From Lingula anatina (taxonomy: Eukaryota > Brachiopoda > Lingulata > Lingulida > Lingulidae): a stretch of 30,004 bases of DNA. The notes under the pieces were generated by a model. The model was given only the letters and a program-made list of their open reading frames with translations, was not told the origin of the DNA and searched no databases. Of the stretch, positions 19,208 through 27,309 are shown one piece after another. The DNA is taken from assembly GCF_001039355.2 (NCBI RefSeq), contig NW_019775625.1, positions 247,766-277,769 of the forward strand, in the 5' to 3' direction. The translations under genes were made by a program, and so were the position numbers. How positions within the stretch are numbered: the first letter of the stretch is position 1; every line of letters starts with the position of its first letter.

Positions 19208-20428
19208 AAACTGACCTATATAGATCGATCTCAAAGCGGTCCAGCACTTCCTTGTCTGTCCCCCCCGGAACTTCATCGTTATGATGAGGTACGGGAGCAT
19301 ACATGAATTCGACGTCCAGACCAGCAAAGAATGGGTGCGCATATCTTGACCTGCTTCCTGACGTTCTCTAGTCAAATATAACAAAAACCTGCCCTTAGCA
19401 AAATATCAGGCCTGTTGTAATATTGCGGCGAATTTGCAGTAAATTTGCTGCAGTATGACTGCAAATTAGCAGCAATAAAAAGTTATTGGTAACTCCTGCA
19501 AACTCGTTGCCGCAATTTTTTTTAGTTTGCAGCAATAATACTGCAATGTTGTTGCAAACTTTTCTTTTTTTTAAAGGTGGTTGTGCCGAGAATTGAAATC
19601 CTCACTGAAAGCGGAAAAATCACTTTTTGGGGAATGGGGATGGCGGTGGTGTATATCTCCTCTCGTTCCCACCAGAAACCATATTAATGCTGCTGAAAAA
19701 AAAACATTTTTTTGCCCAAGGACACCCTTCCTTTCTTCCATTAATCTTTTCCTTGACAAAGAACTATATATACTGTACATACAATACCCTAAAATGCCCC
19801 GTTAGTCCATGTACCACCTCAACGAAAAATCCATAAAAAATCGTGTTCAAAATTCATGCTGCTTATATAAATAAGTTATAAATAAATAAACTAAATGAAT
19901 GATAAAAAATAGAGACACGGGTGTAGTCGCATATATGGAATATTTCAGATATCGTCTTTTCTTTTACTTTTATATTGATACTGAATGATTTATGACTTGG
20001 TAACTGCAGTAACCGCCAAGCAGAGTCAAATGAATAATACAAATATTTATACGTTAGATGCTTATGACGACCGATTCAATTTTCATTTTCGTCTGTTTCT
20101 TTTCAAATTTGAAAGAAACTAGAACCAAGGGTTTTTTTTTAACCCTTTTGCAATAACATTGTATCATCAGATGGAATAAGACAAAGCAGATTTCTATATT
20201 TTCGTGGTTTTTAAATTATAACGTAAACAGAATATGCTTTATAGGCCCATTCGAATCACAGCCCACTTAATCGTGTGACAGGATTCACGATTTTATTATC
20301 ATAATAAGTTCACCAAGATGATAAAATATGCATTTTTGCCTACCACTTACATCATTCAGCAAAAACTTCCATACAAAAAGGGTGATTGTCACTCCTACAA
20401 TGATAATCTTGACTGGGACGCGTAGCAT
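16485..20428 (-). CDS. METTL24-like: METTL24-like methyltransferase, copy A (complete, six coding exons)
   Basis: Exons 5' to 3': 20428-20351, 19367-19216, 18814-18683, 18476-18405, 17814-17667, 16784-16485. All have GT-AG borders, phases join, total 882 nt, 293 aa. Residues 6-24 form a signal anchor (VKIIIVGVTITLFVW), so a type II Golgi/secretory protein is likely. The Methyltransf_22 features follow in order: YDCRQHVRAGSRFDGGWEVC, CLVYSFGI, NNWSFDDYM, GCEVHSFDPS, IFHNLGLEGW and IDVLKFDIELSEY, then QMAMEFHI. In class I methyltransferases these strands bind S-adenosylmethionine; the substrate of METTL24 is not known. It differs from copy B at 19 residues and exon 3 has only silent changes, which argues for selection on both. 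It is convergent with gene P. The last donor (GTTTGT) is weak. Confidence 0.9.
16903..16978. mobile_element. Family F fragment in METTL24-like A intron
   Basis: Contains GATCGATCCAACTC and CTCGCTAAAGTGCAG, ending in GTCTGACACGCC. The same piece is at 24103-24176 in copy B, so it predates the duplication. Confidence 0.65.
17030..17512. mobile_element. Copy-A-specific insertion with two nested fold-back elements
   Basis: Copies A and B align up to GTTAGAGGGGGCA and again from CTAAATCT. The roughly 480 bp between exist only in A. The first fold-back spans 17075-17266, with arms sharing GGGGAGTCT-ACTAAATTGC and AACTTAACCGGCT, family F. The second spans 17279-17497, with arms CCCCCTTTACTCTGGGCG and its inverted partner CCAGTGTAAAGGGGG. 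No coding capacity is seen. Confidence 0.78.
17667..17814 (-). CDS. METTL24-like: METTL24-like A, coding exon 5
   Basis: Acceptor CTCCAG; donor AAT|GTTTGT is atypical. One base plus 49 codons: IGLEDHVRMPGNIFHNLGLE then GWNG, ending TLGTIIKTLGHEN. The junction GHEN|RIIDVLK restores the family consensus. Seven of the 19 differences from copy B are here. Confidence 0.88.
17815..18404 (-). other. METTL24-like A intron 4
   Basis: Contains poly(T) at 17860-17871, poly(A) at 18051-18072, (GTT)n and (GT)n around 18294-18342, and (GA)n at 18353-18382 directly after the exon 4 donor. No other exon was seen. Confidence 0.7.
18405..18476 (-). CDS. METTL24-like: METTL24-like A, coding exon 4 (SAM-binding motif region)
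   Basis: A short 72-nt exon, acceptor TTATAG, donor GTAAGG. It reads IKNNWSFDDYMVKAGCEVHS then FDPS with the flanking split codons, the family's FDxxM and FDPS motifs. It is too short to stand out as an ORF and was found from the motif. Confidence 0.93.
18683..18814 (-). CDS. METTL24-like: METTL24-like A, coding exon 3
   Basis: Acceptor TTTCCAG, donor GTGAGT; 132 nt. It reads YLLTQQYDCRQHVRAGSRFD then GGWEVCLDPPF and CLVYSF. The protein sequence is identical to copy B. Confidence 0.94.
18815..19215 (-). other. METTL24-like A intron 2 with (GA)n
   Basis: 401 bp with a G-rich patch at 19018-19033 and a (GA)n tract at 19167-19204, 11 bp beyond the exon 2 donor. Copy B has a longer C-rich dispersed-repeat-like patch at the equivalent place (25707-25770). 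Confidence 0.7.
19216..19367 (-). CDS. METTL24-like: METTL24-like A, coding exon 2
   Basis: Acceptor TTGACTAG, donor GTCAGT; 50 codons plus 2 nt. It contains RYAHPFFAGLDVEFMYAPVP and ends DRFEIDLY. Copy B has the better donor GTGAGT. Confidence 0.88.
19368..20350 (-). other. METTL24-like A intron 1
   Basis: 983 bp. It contains a TTGCAGCAA-word repeat at about 19430-19563 and otherwise AT-rich sequence alignable to 26095-27200. Plus-strand frames here are not supported. Confidence 0.7.
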
Positions 20429-20451
20429 TGTCACGGTTGATTTGGATCTCG
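20351..20451 (-). CDS. METTL24-like: METTL24-like A, coding exon 1 with short 5' UTR
   Basis: Acceptor ATTTCCAG gives an exon start at 20451; ATG at 20428; donor GAT|GTAAGT after 20351. The 26 codons encode MLRVPVKIIIVGVTITLFVW then KFLLND, a signal anchor. Confidence 0.88.
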
Positions 20452-20479
20452 CTGGAAATATGAAAAATAGGCAATAATT

Positions 20480-20501
20480 AAAAAAAAAAAAATAAAAATA
20501 A

Positions 20502-20537
<36 letters not shown>

Positions 20538-20599
20538 CACGGAACAACTTTTTCTGAGATCCATTTTGACTTGTCTCTGAACAGTTCTCCTTGTTCCTC

Positions 20600-20642
<43 letters not shown>
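20480..20642. repeat. A-rich/(AAT)n tract and (GA)n tract
   Basis: Poly(A)/(AAAT)/(AAT) run at 20480-20537 and pure (GA)n at 20603-20642, in the 5' UTR intron of METTL24-like A. Confidence 0.93.
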
Positions 20643-20645
<3 letters not shown>

Positions 20646-20810
20646 GAAATCTTCATCCCTGGTCTGTCTTCAATTACCACGTATACATAGAATGGCCATT
20701 ATAATAAATATCAACTTTTTAAACTTTTTAAATTTTTAACTTTGAATTAATAATGATTTTAACTTTAAATTAGTAGCAATTAAAAGCAATGGAAACTATA
20801 CGATACATAC

Positions 20811-20993
20811 CTCTGCCGCACAGCGAATGTAAAGTTCCATATAATTCCATATTCTCCCAGCCTCATGAAGTCAATTATAGATGAAAAGGACATGAATTAT
20901 AAAAAACTTTTGACAAGCATGGGGGTCTCATCATAAACTGGAATATTTTAGAAGAAGACCTGCTGAACTCTGCAAACATCTGTCATTTATACT
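20811..20993 (-). promoter_or_regulatory. METTL24-like: METTL24-like A promoter and 5' UTR exon
   Basis: TATAAA on the minus strand (20991-20986) is followed 27 bp later by an initiator-like TCAGCA with its A at 20964. A non-coding exon would run from there to 20811, donor GAG|GTATGT. The same arrangement is kept in copy B. Confidence 0.65.
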
Positions 20994-21255
20994 CATGACA
21001 GGGCCCACGTCATTTTAGAACATGTCCCAAAGTTGTGCATCTCATCGATTTTATATTTGTGGATCAAAGAGAGGTAACCCTCAATCCACCGGTATCTTCT
21101 TTTACTTGAACTGGTATTAATTTCATCACATTCAATTTGTAGAAAGAAGTGTAAAGTGCAGGTATATCTCTTTTGTGTAAAGAAAGTTAAAAAACTGAGG
21201 AAAAAAGTAAAATTGGAAATAGTTGGAATTAAAAGTATAATTTATTTGGCAACAG

Positions 21256-21285
21256 GTCTTCAGCGACTTCTATGCAGAATCAGAG
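21256..21285 (+). other. Candidate 30-nt plus-strand microexon, copy A
   Basis: Bounded by GGCAACAG and GTGAGC. The insert would read VFSDFYAESE in frame 1. It lies in a stretch of about 60 bp that is identical to 29484-29543, while flanks differ. The parent gene is unknown and chance splice-like borders are possible. Confidence 0.3.
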
Positions 21286-21348
21286 GTGAGCATGGGCAAT
21301 ATATAGGCACACTGAGATAACATTCCACAAACGTCGCAATCTCACCTC

Positions 21349-21502
21349 CAATGGCCAGTCCTGCCCCTATGTCCACTGCAGCTGGTCTTCCCTGGCTGGA
21401 CGTCTGGGAGGCTGGAGACTTGGGGGTGGAGTAGCCACTGCGGACAGAGGACAGGCTACTTCTGGCGGGAACCAAATGGACTGCCCATACCTTCGGCTGG
21501 AG
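21349..21502 (-). pseudogene. Truncated, frameshifted copy of the gene S exon
   Basis: Matches the intact exon at 29584-29767 but lacks 11 bp in the FGSRPSSAR region, which shifts the frame, and ends abruptly at CGGCTGGAG, where a (GA)n tract begins. The original acceptor is missing, while the donor GGAG|GTGAG is kept. It marks the right end of duplication copy A. Confidence 0.85.
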
Positions 21503-21591
21503 AGAGAGAGACTCCATACTTCTGACAATTAAAACTCAAGACAAATTACTCTAGAGTTTTGAGGCAGCACATGTTAACAGATAATCAACTG

Positions 21592-21640
<49 letters not shown>

Positions 21641-21780
21641 TCCATACCAAACTTCAGACAATTAAAACTCAAGACAAATTACTCTAGAGTTTTGAGGCAG
21701 CAAATAAAATAGATAATAGATAATCAACTGCCCAGCACGTGTTATCATTTTCGTACAATCATTTTTATCTATACGTTTCA
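21490..21780. repeat. Duplication junction with (GA)n and a locally repeated P-intron block
   Basis: From about 21502 the sequence switches from S exon to (GA)n and then to P intron 1 sequence. A block beginning ACTCCATAC and holding ACAATTAAAACTCAAGACAA occurs twice (about 21511-21593 and 21641-21732), separated by a pure (GA)n run at 21594-21639. Confidence 0.85.
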
Positions 21781-21781
21781 G

Positions 21782-22090
21782 GACGCTATCTCTGTTTTAG
21801 ATGCCAACGATCTCGCCCCAGTTTTACACGGAAACAACTTCACAGGGTCCAATCCACCGCCGAAGGCGCCCTCTAACGGCACCACGCCCAAGTTACAGAA
21901 AAATGGCGCCTTCGTCAAGAAACAATGTGTTGTGCAAAAGACAAAGTATTCTCAGTTGAGGAAACTGTTTCAGAAAAGATGGGACAATTATGTACTCTTT
22001 CTTTTGCGAAATTTGGATATTGTAATATTAAATATTGGCGAAAAGCAGGGAAAAGGTTATCAAAAATTATTTCAGCCAAAGACAGAATAA
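21782..22090 (+). CDS. Gene P exon 2, copy B (open frame, no exon 1 nearby)
   Basis: Acceptor TACGTTTCAG; 102 codons then TAA at 22088-22090. It starts DAISVLDANDLAPVLHGNNF and has two sequons (N-F-T, N-G-T), then a basic, lysine-rich stretch (KLQKNGAFVKKQCVVQKTKY). The phase matches exon 1 at 14980-15147; joined they would give a 158-residue type II protein. Exon 1 is missing here because the duplication started inside intron 1. I do not recognise the family, and an internal donor before the stop cannot be excluded. It may be a relic, or used by long-range splicing from exon 1. Confidence 0.5.
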   Translation, partial: DAISVLDANDLAPVLHGNNFTGSNPPPKAPSNGTTPKLQKNGAFVKKQCVVQKTKYSQLRKLFQKRWDNYVLFLLRNLDIVILNIGEKQGKGYQKLFQPKTE

Positions 22091-22320
22091 TAGGTACTTT
22101 TACAGTATGGCCACCAACTTAATACATATGTTGGTCTTCGATTTGCGAAGGTTTCCTAATTCAGTTATGAGCATACTGCACAAGTGCCGAATAACCTTGG
22201 AAACAAAGCAACTGGTGCATTGGTGTACCTCGTCTGAGAATATGATTAGAGTATATGAAATATATGTTGTTGTGATTATAATAATAATAATAATAATAAT
22301 TACAGGACTCTGTAATGGCA

Positions 22321-22387
22321 AGACTCTGTTATAATAATAATAATAATAATATTTATTATTATTATTATTATTATTATAACAGAGTCT
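22321..22387. repeat. Perfect 67-bp palindrome with (TAA)n arms
   Basis: Arms of 31 bp start AGACTCTGTTATAATAATAA and are exactly complementary around a 5-nt centre. The flank at 22303-22320 carries a partial extra copy of the GACTCTGT end. Absent from copy A. Confidence 0.93.
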
Positions 22388-22711
22388 CAATATATATATA
22401 TATTAAGATTTGATTCTACACGAGTGTACATGTATTATTGGTGTTACGAGTATGTTTTTCTCTATTGTATCAATACTGTAAGCTTTTGACAAAAAACCCT
22501 TATTACTGACTTACATACATTCTTTTGGATAACAGATTAATCTTCAGTATTCAGTGACTAAATTAATTAACATTTACACATGGTCTTATGGGTGACGTCA
22601 TAATTGAGATTTTACCTTTACCTGAGCACCCACTAACACCGTATTAACGGCATTTTATGACATCATGAAGTACTCAAAAAACCCTCCCAGCAATTTTTCT
22701 CTATAGCCTTA

Positions 22712-23056
22712 AGCCTCGGTCACAACCGGCCGTACGGGCTGTTTGCGTCCAAATTTTGCGCAGAATCTCACGTCCCACGCAAGTCCTTCTTATGCAATTT
22801 CGAGTTCGCAGACAGCCCGTAAGCACGTACTGAGGATGTTGGACATGTCCACAAGATTCTACGAATAGCCTGCGAACAGCGAGGCCGCAAGCGTAACTTG
22901 CTCCCCTCGAACGGAGTTAGCCATACAGACGCACGTTGAGCAAGACACACGTCTCAAGCAATGAAGGAGCAAGTGCGATTCAACCACGAATCCTGAAATT
23001 TGTCAATTCCTGGCGATTCGTGGGATTCGTGGTCTGTGTGAAATAGGGGCATAACG
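22712..23056. mobile_element. Copy-B-specific insertion with fold-back ends
   Basis: Copy A runs TATAGCCTTA straight into unrelated sequence and resumes at GATGGCACAGGATT. The B insert begins GCCTCGGTCACAACCGG and ends GGTCTGTGTGAAATAGGGGC; these ends are roughly inverse (GCC..TCACA). The inner segments CGTACGGGCTGTTTGCG and CGCAGACAGCCCGTA are also inverted. It is GC-richer than its surroundings. A non-autonomous DNA transposon is inferred. Confidence 0.6.
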
Positions 23057-23683
23057 AAAATGATGGCACAGGATTGAAGCACATAGACTTGCGGTCAACT
23101 ATGCCAATTTTCGTGGTAAAATCTTGTTCAGGGATGAAAGTACGCCTCATACCGATTGCTTTCTCACCTCAAAATAGAAAGGTGATTTGACGATAAAAGC
23201 TTTGAGTAGCCTATGCTTATATATAGCAACGAGAGATATAAACACCGATGTGTTATATATTTCAATGGCATATTTATTGTCAGCACAATCAGCATGATGA
23301 GAGATGCATCATTGAATTATTATTAGTGTAATGGTTTATTATCATCCAGAGGTACCTCGAATCCGATTATCAACCAAGGATGCCTTGAATTCGAGATTTA
23401 ATCCGCGTGGAGGCGGGGAGACCAAGATATTAAACGGCTTTGCTTGTAAGTGGGGTCGGCAATATTTAGTCCGTGGATCAGTTAGTATGCGGATCATCTG
23501 CGACCTTAAGAGATTATTTCGGAGGGTGGCCTTTTATGGCGGTCCACGTGGTCCCAACGGATTTCAGAATAATTGTGATAATCGCCGTTTTGTTGTTAAA
23601 ATGGAATTTATTATAAATCTGTGTGTTGCTTAAAATGTATTTATTGTGGAATTTTGAATCTCACGTAAAAAGTTGTTATCCCT

Positions 23684-23983
23684 TTATTGAACAAAATTCA
23701 CATTGACAAACTGCACCTCCAATACATTGGCTAGCATTCTGTTTGTTCTAGTAGAGTTTTCGCGTGTTGGATGCCAGTCCCGTGAGAAATAAATTCTGAA
23801 TCCTGCCTCTTTAAGCCCCTTCAGGAAGCCCATCTGTTCCAAAGTGGGAGGTGTGTTGCTAACGCGAATATGGAACTCCATTGCCATCTGTTTCACATTG
23901 CGGAGACTTTCTTCCTGCAGCATTACTGGCACAGCCGTGTACTCTGACAGCTCAATGTCGAACTTTAAAACGTCAATAATTCT
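23684..23983 (-). CDS. METTL24-like: METTL24-like B, coding exon 6 (last)
   Basis: Acceptor ATTTCAG, TAA at 23686-23684; 99 codons plus stop. It starts RIIDVLKFDIELSEYTAVPV. Seven residues differ from copy A, including the final one (Q for H). Confidence 0.93.
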   Translation of the reverse strand, partial: RIIDVLKFDIELSEYTAVPVMLQEESLRNVKQMAMEFHIRVSNTPPTLEQMGFLKGLKEAGFRIYFSRDWHPTRENSTRTNRMLANVLEVQFVNVNFVQ

Positions 23984-25015
23984 CTGAAATGCAAACAGGG
24001 GAAAAAGGTTAAGAATGTTTTCGAAAGTAGATATTTGGCGCTTACGCAAAATATCTAAAATGCGCACAAAGGGAGTATTTAGATTCAGACATCGTACCAG
24101 ATGGATTGATCCAACTCTGCGGGGATCCTTGCTAAAGTGCAGTCAGTGTTATCAGCTCAATTGTCTGACACGCCTCGAGAAGCTAAGAAAAGAGCACACG
24201 AAAGTTAATTACCACTAGCTGTTAGAGGGGGCACATCTAAATCTGAATGCTCCCAGATCCAATATCACAAAGAAACACTTTGCAAAAAGTAGTGCGGCTT
24301 TAGATCGTTCACCTAATCAAATAAACTTAGCAATGTATAACACAGATCTTATAGTTAAGGTAGTACGAACATTTTCATGTCCTAGCGTTTTTATAATAGT
24401 TCCTAGCGTATTCACCGGCCGTCGTCTTCCAAGTATAGGTTTTTTACCGTTCCATCCCTCAAGGCCCAAGTTATGGAAGATGTTTCCTGGCACGCGGACG
24501 TGGTCTTCCTGCCCTATCCTGAAGATTTAACAAGTCAAGCGTAAAAGGGTTGTTGTGTGTGTGTTTTTTTTTTTTTTTTTTTGATTTTTATAAATTAAAT
24601 ATGACAATCTGTTATATTTCTCTTGTTGGATATGGATTCTATTTTCGAAATATTCTCAGGAGCGTCTAAAAGGATAGTTAATGGTTGACAGTTACAGCTT
24701 CGGTTCAACAGTTAAAACTTTAAGGAGATTGTGCGGACTATAAATCCCTGCAGTGCAGGGTATTTTGCAGTGCTAAATTTTTAAAAGAAACACGAGCGAC
24801 AGTTTTCTCTCTTTTCGAGTACTTTTTCAAATAGTCCGTTTCTGTGGCTCAATCCTTATCGATCCGCTTCAATGCACTAAGAAGGGTAACATTGCCGAGA
24901 GGTGAGTTTTATTGCCTGTACCATTAAATGATGTATATGGCTTGAGTGTATTGCGAATTTTAAACGGGATCTCAAATGCTTAATAACATTAATGAGTTAT
25001 ATTTTTTGTCCGCGC

Positions 25016-25072
<57 letters not shown>

Positions 25073-25891
25073 CAGGAAGAAGACCTTACGTGGGATCGAA
25101 TGAATGTACTTCACACCCTGCTTTAACCATATAGTCATCAAAAGACCAGTTGTTTTTAATCCTATAAAGATAGAAAGTGATATAGAATGCAACAAGCAAA
25201 AACAAAAGGCATTTGCTTCAAGATCCATCCATACATCTTCTACTAACAGTAACAGAGTGCATCGGAGTTCCACACAGTCTTATTGGCAATCAAAATTTAA
25301 ATGTAACTTATATGTAACTTTTCTTACACATTCAATTGTGTATAAACATGGTTACATTAAAAAGATGATACTCACCCGAATGAATAAACCAGACAGGAGT
25401 TTTGCTTTAGCTGAAAAGGGGGATCCAAACAGACTTCCCACCCTCCGTCAAACCTGCTTCCAGCACGCACATGTTGTCGACAGTCGTACTGCTGAGTGAG
25501 TAAATATCTGGAAATGCAATACCGCAAGCATTTACTGTGGTAATTTGTGTATGGTTCAGTATCATTTGAAAAAGAGTATGTACTATAAATTGCAATGACA
25601 AAATACACACGTTTCAACTTTGTATTGTAAAACTGTAGCTGTGCTATATGACTGCAGTTTTCTGCAAATTCTTTGTTTTTCTTTCAATAAATTCCCTTTA
25701 AAACACGCACACCAGACCTGTAGCTAGGGCGGTTCGGGGATTCGAAAGACCCCCCCCCCCCCCTCTTTTTGGTGGGAAAAGGTCCACTCTGGGTAAATTC
25801 GCTCTAGGTAAACTAAGGTTTCATGACAAAAGATCCACATTTTCAGAAAAAGAAACCCCTGCTGGGTACAGGCCTACACACGCTCACGCTC

Positions 25892-25934
<43 letters not shown>

Positions 25935-27278
25935 AAACTCACCTATATAGATCGATCTCAAAGCGGTCCAGCACTTCCTTGTCTGTCCCCTCCGGAACTT
26001 CATCGTTATGATGAGGCACGGGAGCATACATGAATTCGACGTCCAGACCAGCAAAGAATGGGTGCGCATATCTTGACCTCCTTCCTGACGTTCTCTAGTC
26101 AAATATAACAAAAAAAGTTGCCCTTAGCAAAATATCAGGCCTCTTGTAATATTGCAGCGAATTTGCAGTAAATTTGCTGCAATATTGCTGGAAACTGCAT
26201 AGCTTTCTTGCAAATTTGCAGCAATTTTGCTACAATATGACTGAAAATTAGCAGCGATAAAAAATTCTTGCAAATTCCTGCAAACTCGTTGCCGCAATTT
26301 TTTTAGTTTGCAGCAATATTGCTGTAATATTGCTGCAAACATTTCAATTTTGTAAGGGAGATTGTACCGAGAATTGAAATCCTCATTGAAAGCGAAAAAA
26401 ATCACTTTTTGGGGGATGGGGATTGCGGTGGTGTATATCTCCTTCTTCTCCTACCAGAAACCATACTGGTTTTGTTGAAAAAAAAACTTTTACTCAAGGA
26501 CATCCTTCCTTTCGTCCATTAATTTTATCCTTGACAAAAATGTACATAAAATGTCTTAAAATACTTTCCCCCACCACGTATTATAGGGAATGATGATTAA
26601 TGCTACCACCCATGGACAAAATTTTGTACATGTACCACCTTAAAGAAAAATCCATTAAAAGTCGTTTACAAAATCCTTGCTGCTTACACATTGTATAAAT
26701 AAGTTATAAATAAATAAACTAAATGAATGATAAAACCTTAAACCGGAGACACGTGTGTAGTCGTATATATGGGATATTTCAGATATAGTTTTTTTCCCTT
26801 TTACTATTCGAGCGTCAGTGTATTATATAAGTACTGAATGATTTACTAACTTGGTAACCGCGAAGACCGCAAGGCACACAGTCAAATAATACGAATATCT
26901 ATACGTTAGATGTTCATGGCGACCGATTCAATTTTTATTTTCGTCCGTTTGTTTTAAAGTGTATATTTAAAAGAAATAGCTTACATTACTAAATTGTTTT
27001 TTTCCTTGAACCTCCTTGCTATAACATTGTATCAATAGAAGTAATGAAAACAAAGCAGATTTCTATACTAACGTAATCAGAATATGCTTAATTGGCTCAT
27101 ACGAATGACCGCTCACTCAAGCATGTAATACGATTACTAGTTATATTATTATAGTAAGTTCACCAAGCTAATAAAATATACATTTTTGCCTACCACTTAC
27201 ATCATTCAGCAAAAACTGCCATACAAAAAGGGTGATTGTTACTCCTACAATGATTATCTTTACGGGAACCCTTGGCAT
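23684..27278 (-). CDS. METTL24-like: METTL24-like methyltransferase, copy B (complete, six coding exons)
   Basis: Exons 5' to 3': 27278-27201, 26094-25943, 25507-25376, 25161-25090, 24518-24371, 23983-23684. Each has the same length as in copy A (78, 152, 132, 72, 148, 300 nt) and the same phase; 293 aa. Signal anchor at residues 6-24, then the Methyltransf_22 series CLVYSFGI, WSFDDYM, GCEVHSFDPT, IFHNLGLEGW, IDVLKFDIELSEY and MEFHIRVS. FDPT replaces FDPS of copy A. Differences from A cluster in exons 5 and 6, mostly in the segment after GLEGWNG and in the C-terminal third, while SAM-site motifs are unchanged. No stop or frameshift was found. An AATAAA overlaps the stop codon and another lies 40 bp downstream. 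The TATA box and 5' UTR exon are conserved, so it is probably expressed. Confidence 0.9.
24103..24176. mobile_element. Family F fragment in METTL24-like B intron
   Basis: Counterpart of 16903-16978: GATCCAACTC, GCTAAAGTGCAGTCA and GTCTGACACGCC in the same order. Confidence 0.65.
24371..24518 (-). CDS. METTL24-like: METTL24-like B, coding exon 5
   Basis: Acceptor CTTCAG; donor AAT|GTTCGT is as atypical as in copy A. It reads IGQEDHVRVPGNIFHNLGLE, then GWNGKKPILGRRRPV, ending GHEN. Confidence 0.88.
24519..25089 (-). other. METTL24-like B intron 4
   Basis: Holds (GT)n and poly(T) at 24554-24582, and (GT)n(GA)n at 25014-25066 just after the exon 4 donor. Alignable to copy A intron 4; no additional exon seen. 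Confidence 0.7.
25090..25161 (-). CDS. METTL24-like: METTL24-like B, coding exon 4 (SAM-binding motif region)
   Basis: 72 nt, acceptor TTATAG, donor GTAAGG. Same protein as copy A except the last, split codon (Thr instead of Ser). Confidence 0.93.
25376..25507 (-). CDS. METTL24-like: METTL24-like B, coding exon 3
   Basis: Acceptor ATTTCCAG, donor GTGAGT; 132 nt. It encodes the same residues as copy A, with only synonymous base changes seen. Confidence 0.94.
25508..25942 (-). other. METTL24-like B intron 2
   Basis: Contains a C-run patch (25751-25763) next to CCTGTAGCTAGGGC, which looks like the end of a dispersed repeat, and (GA)n at 25896-25932 just after the exon 2 donor. Confidence 0.7.
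25943..26094 (-). CDS. METTL24-like: METTL24-like B, coding exon 2
   Basis: Acceptor TTGACTAG, donor GTGAGT; 50 codons plus 2 nt. It contains RYAHPFFAGLDVEFMYAPVP. Two residues differ from copy A. Confidence 0.9.
26095..27200 (-). repeat. METTL24-like B intron 1 with TTGCAGCAA-word repeat
   Basis: The repeat at about 26145-26345 has many TTGCAGCAA/TTGCTGCAA words; copy A has a version shorter by roughly 60 bp. A minus-strand frame across it (26405-26124) is repetitive and rejected. The rest is AT-rich and alignable to copy A. Confidence 0.75.
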
Positions 27279-27309
27279 TGTCACGGTTGATTTGGGTGTC
27301 GTTGAAAAT
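27201..27309 (-). CDS. METTL24-like: METTL24-like B, coding exon 1 with short 5' UTR
   Basis: Acceptor TTTTTTTTCAG gives a start at 27309; ATG at 27278; donor GAT|GTAAGT. It encodes MPRVPVKIIIVGVTITLFVW then QFLLND, a signal anchor. Confidence 0.88.

Larger units (their letters stand above)
22091..23683. other. Convergent intergenic region, copy B
   Basis: Longer than the same region of copy A. It holds (AAT)n tracts, the perfect palindrome at 22321-22387, the B-specific insertion at about 22712-23056, further B-only sequence at 23135-23335 and 23420-23660, and AATAAA on the minus strand at 23645-23640. No gene was recognised. Confidence 0.6.

Noticed and set aside
22768-22950. Minus-strand frame in GC-rich DNA
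   Set aside because: Lies entirely in the copy-B-specific fold-back insertion; no domain, no splice partners.
23331-23633. Plus-strand 100-codon frame
   Set aside because: Disrupted in copy A, no recognisable domain, and in the 3' flank of METTL24-like B.
26124-26405. Minus-strand frame with repeated IAANL words
   Set aside because: Translation of the TTGCAGCAA repeat inside METTL24-like B intron 1.
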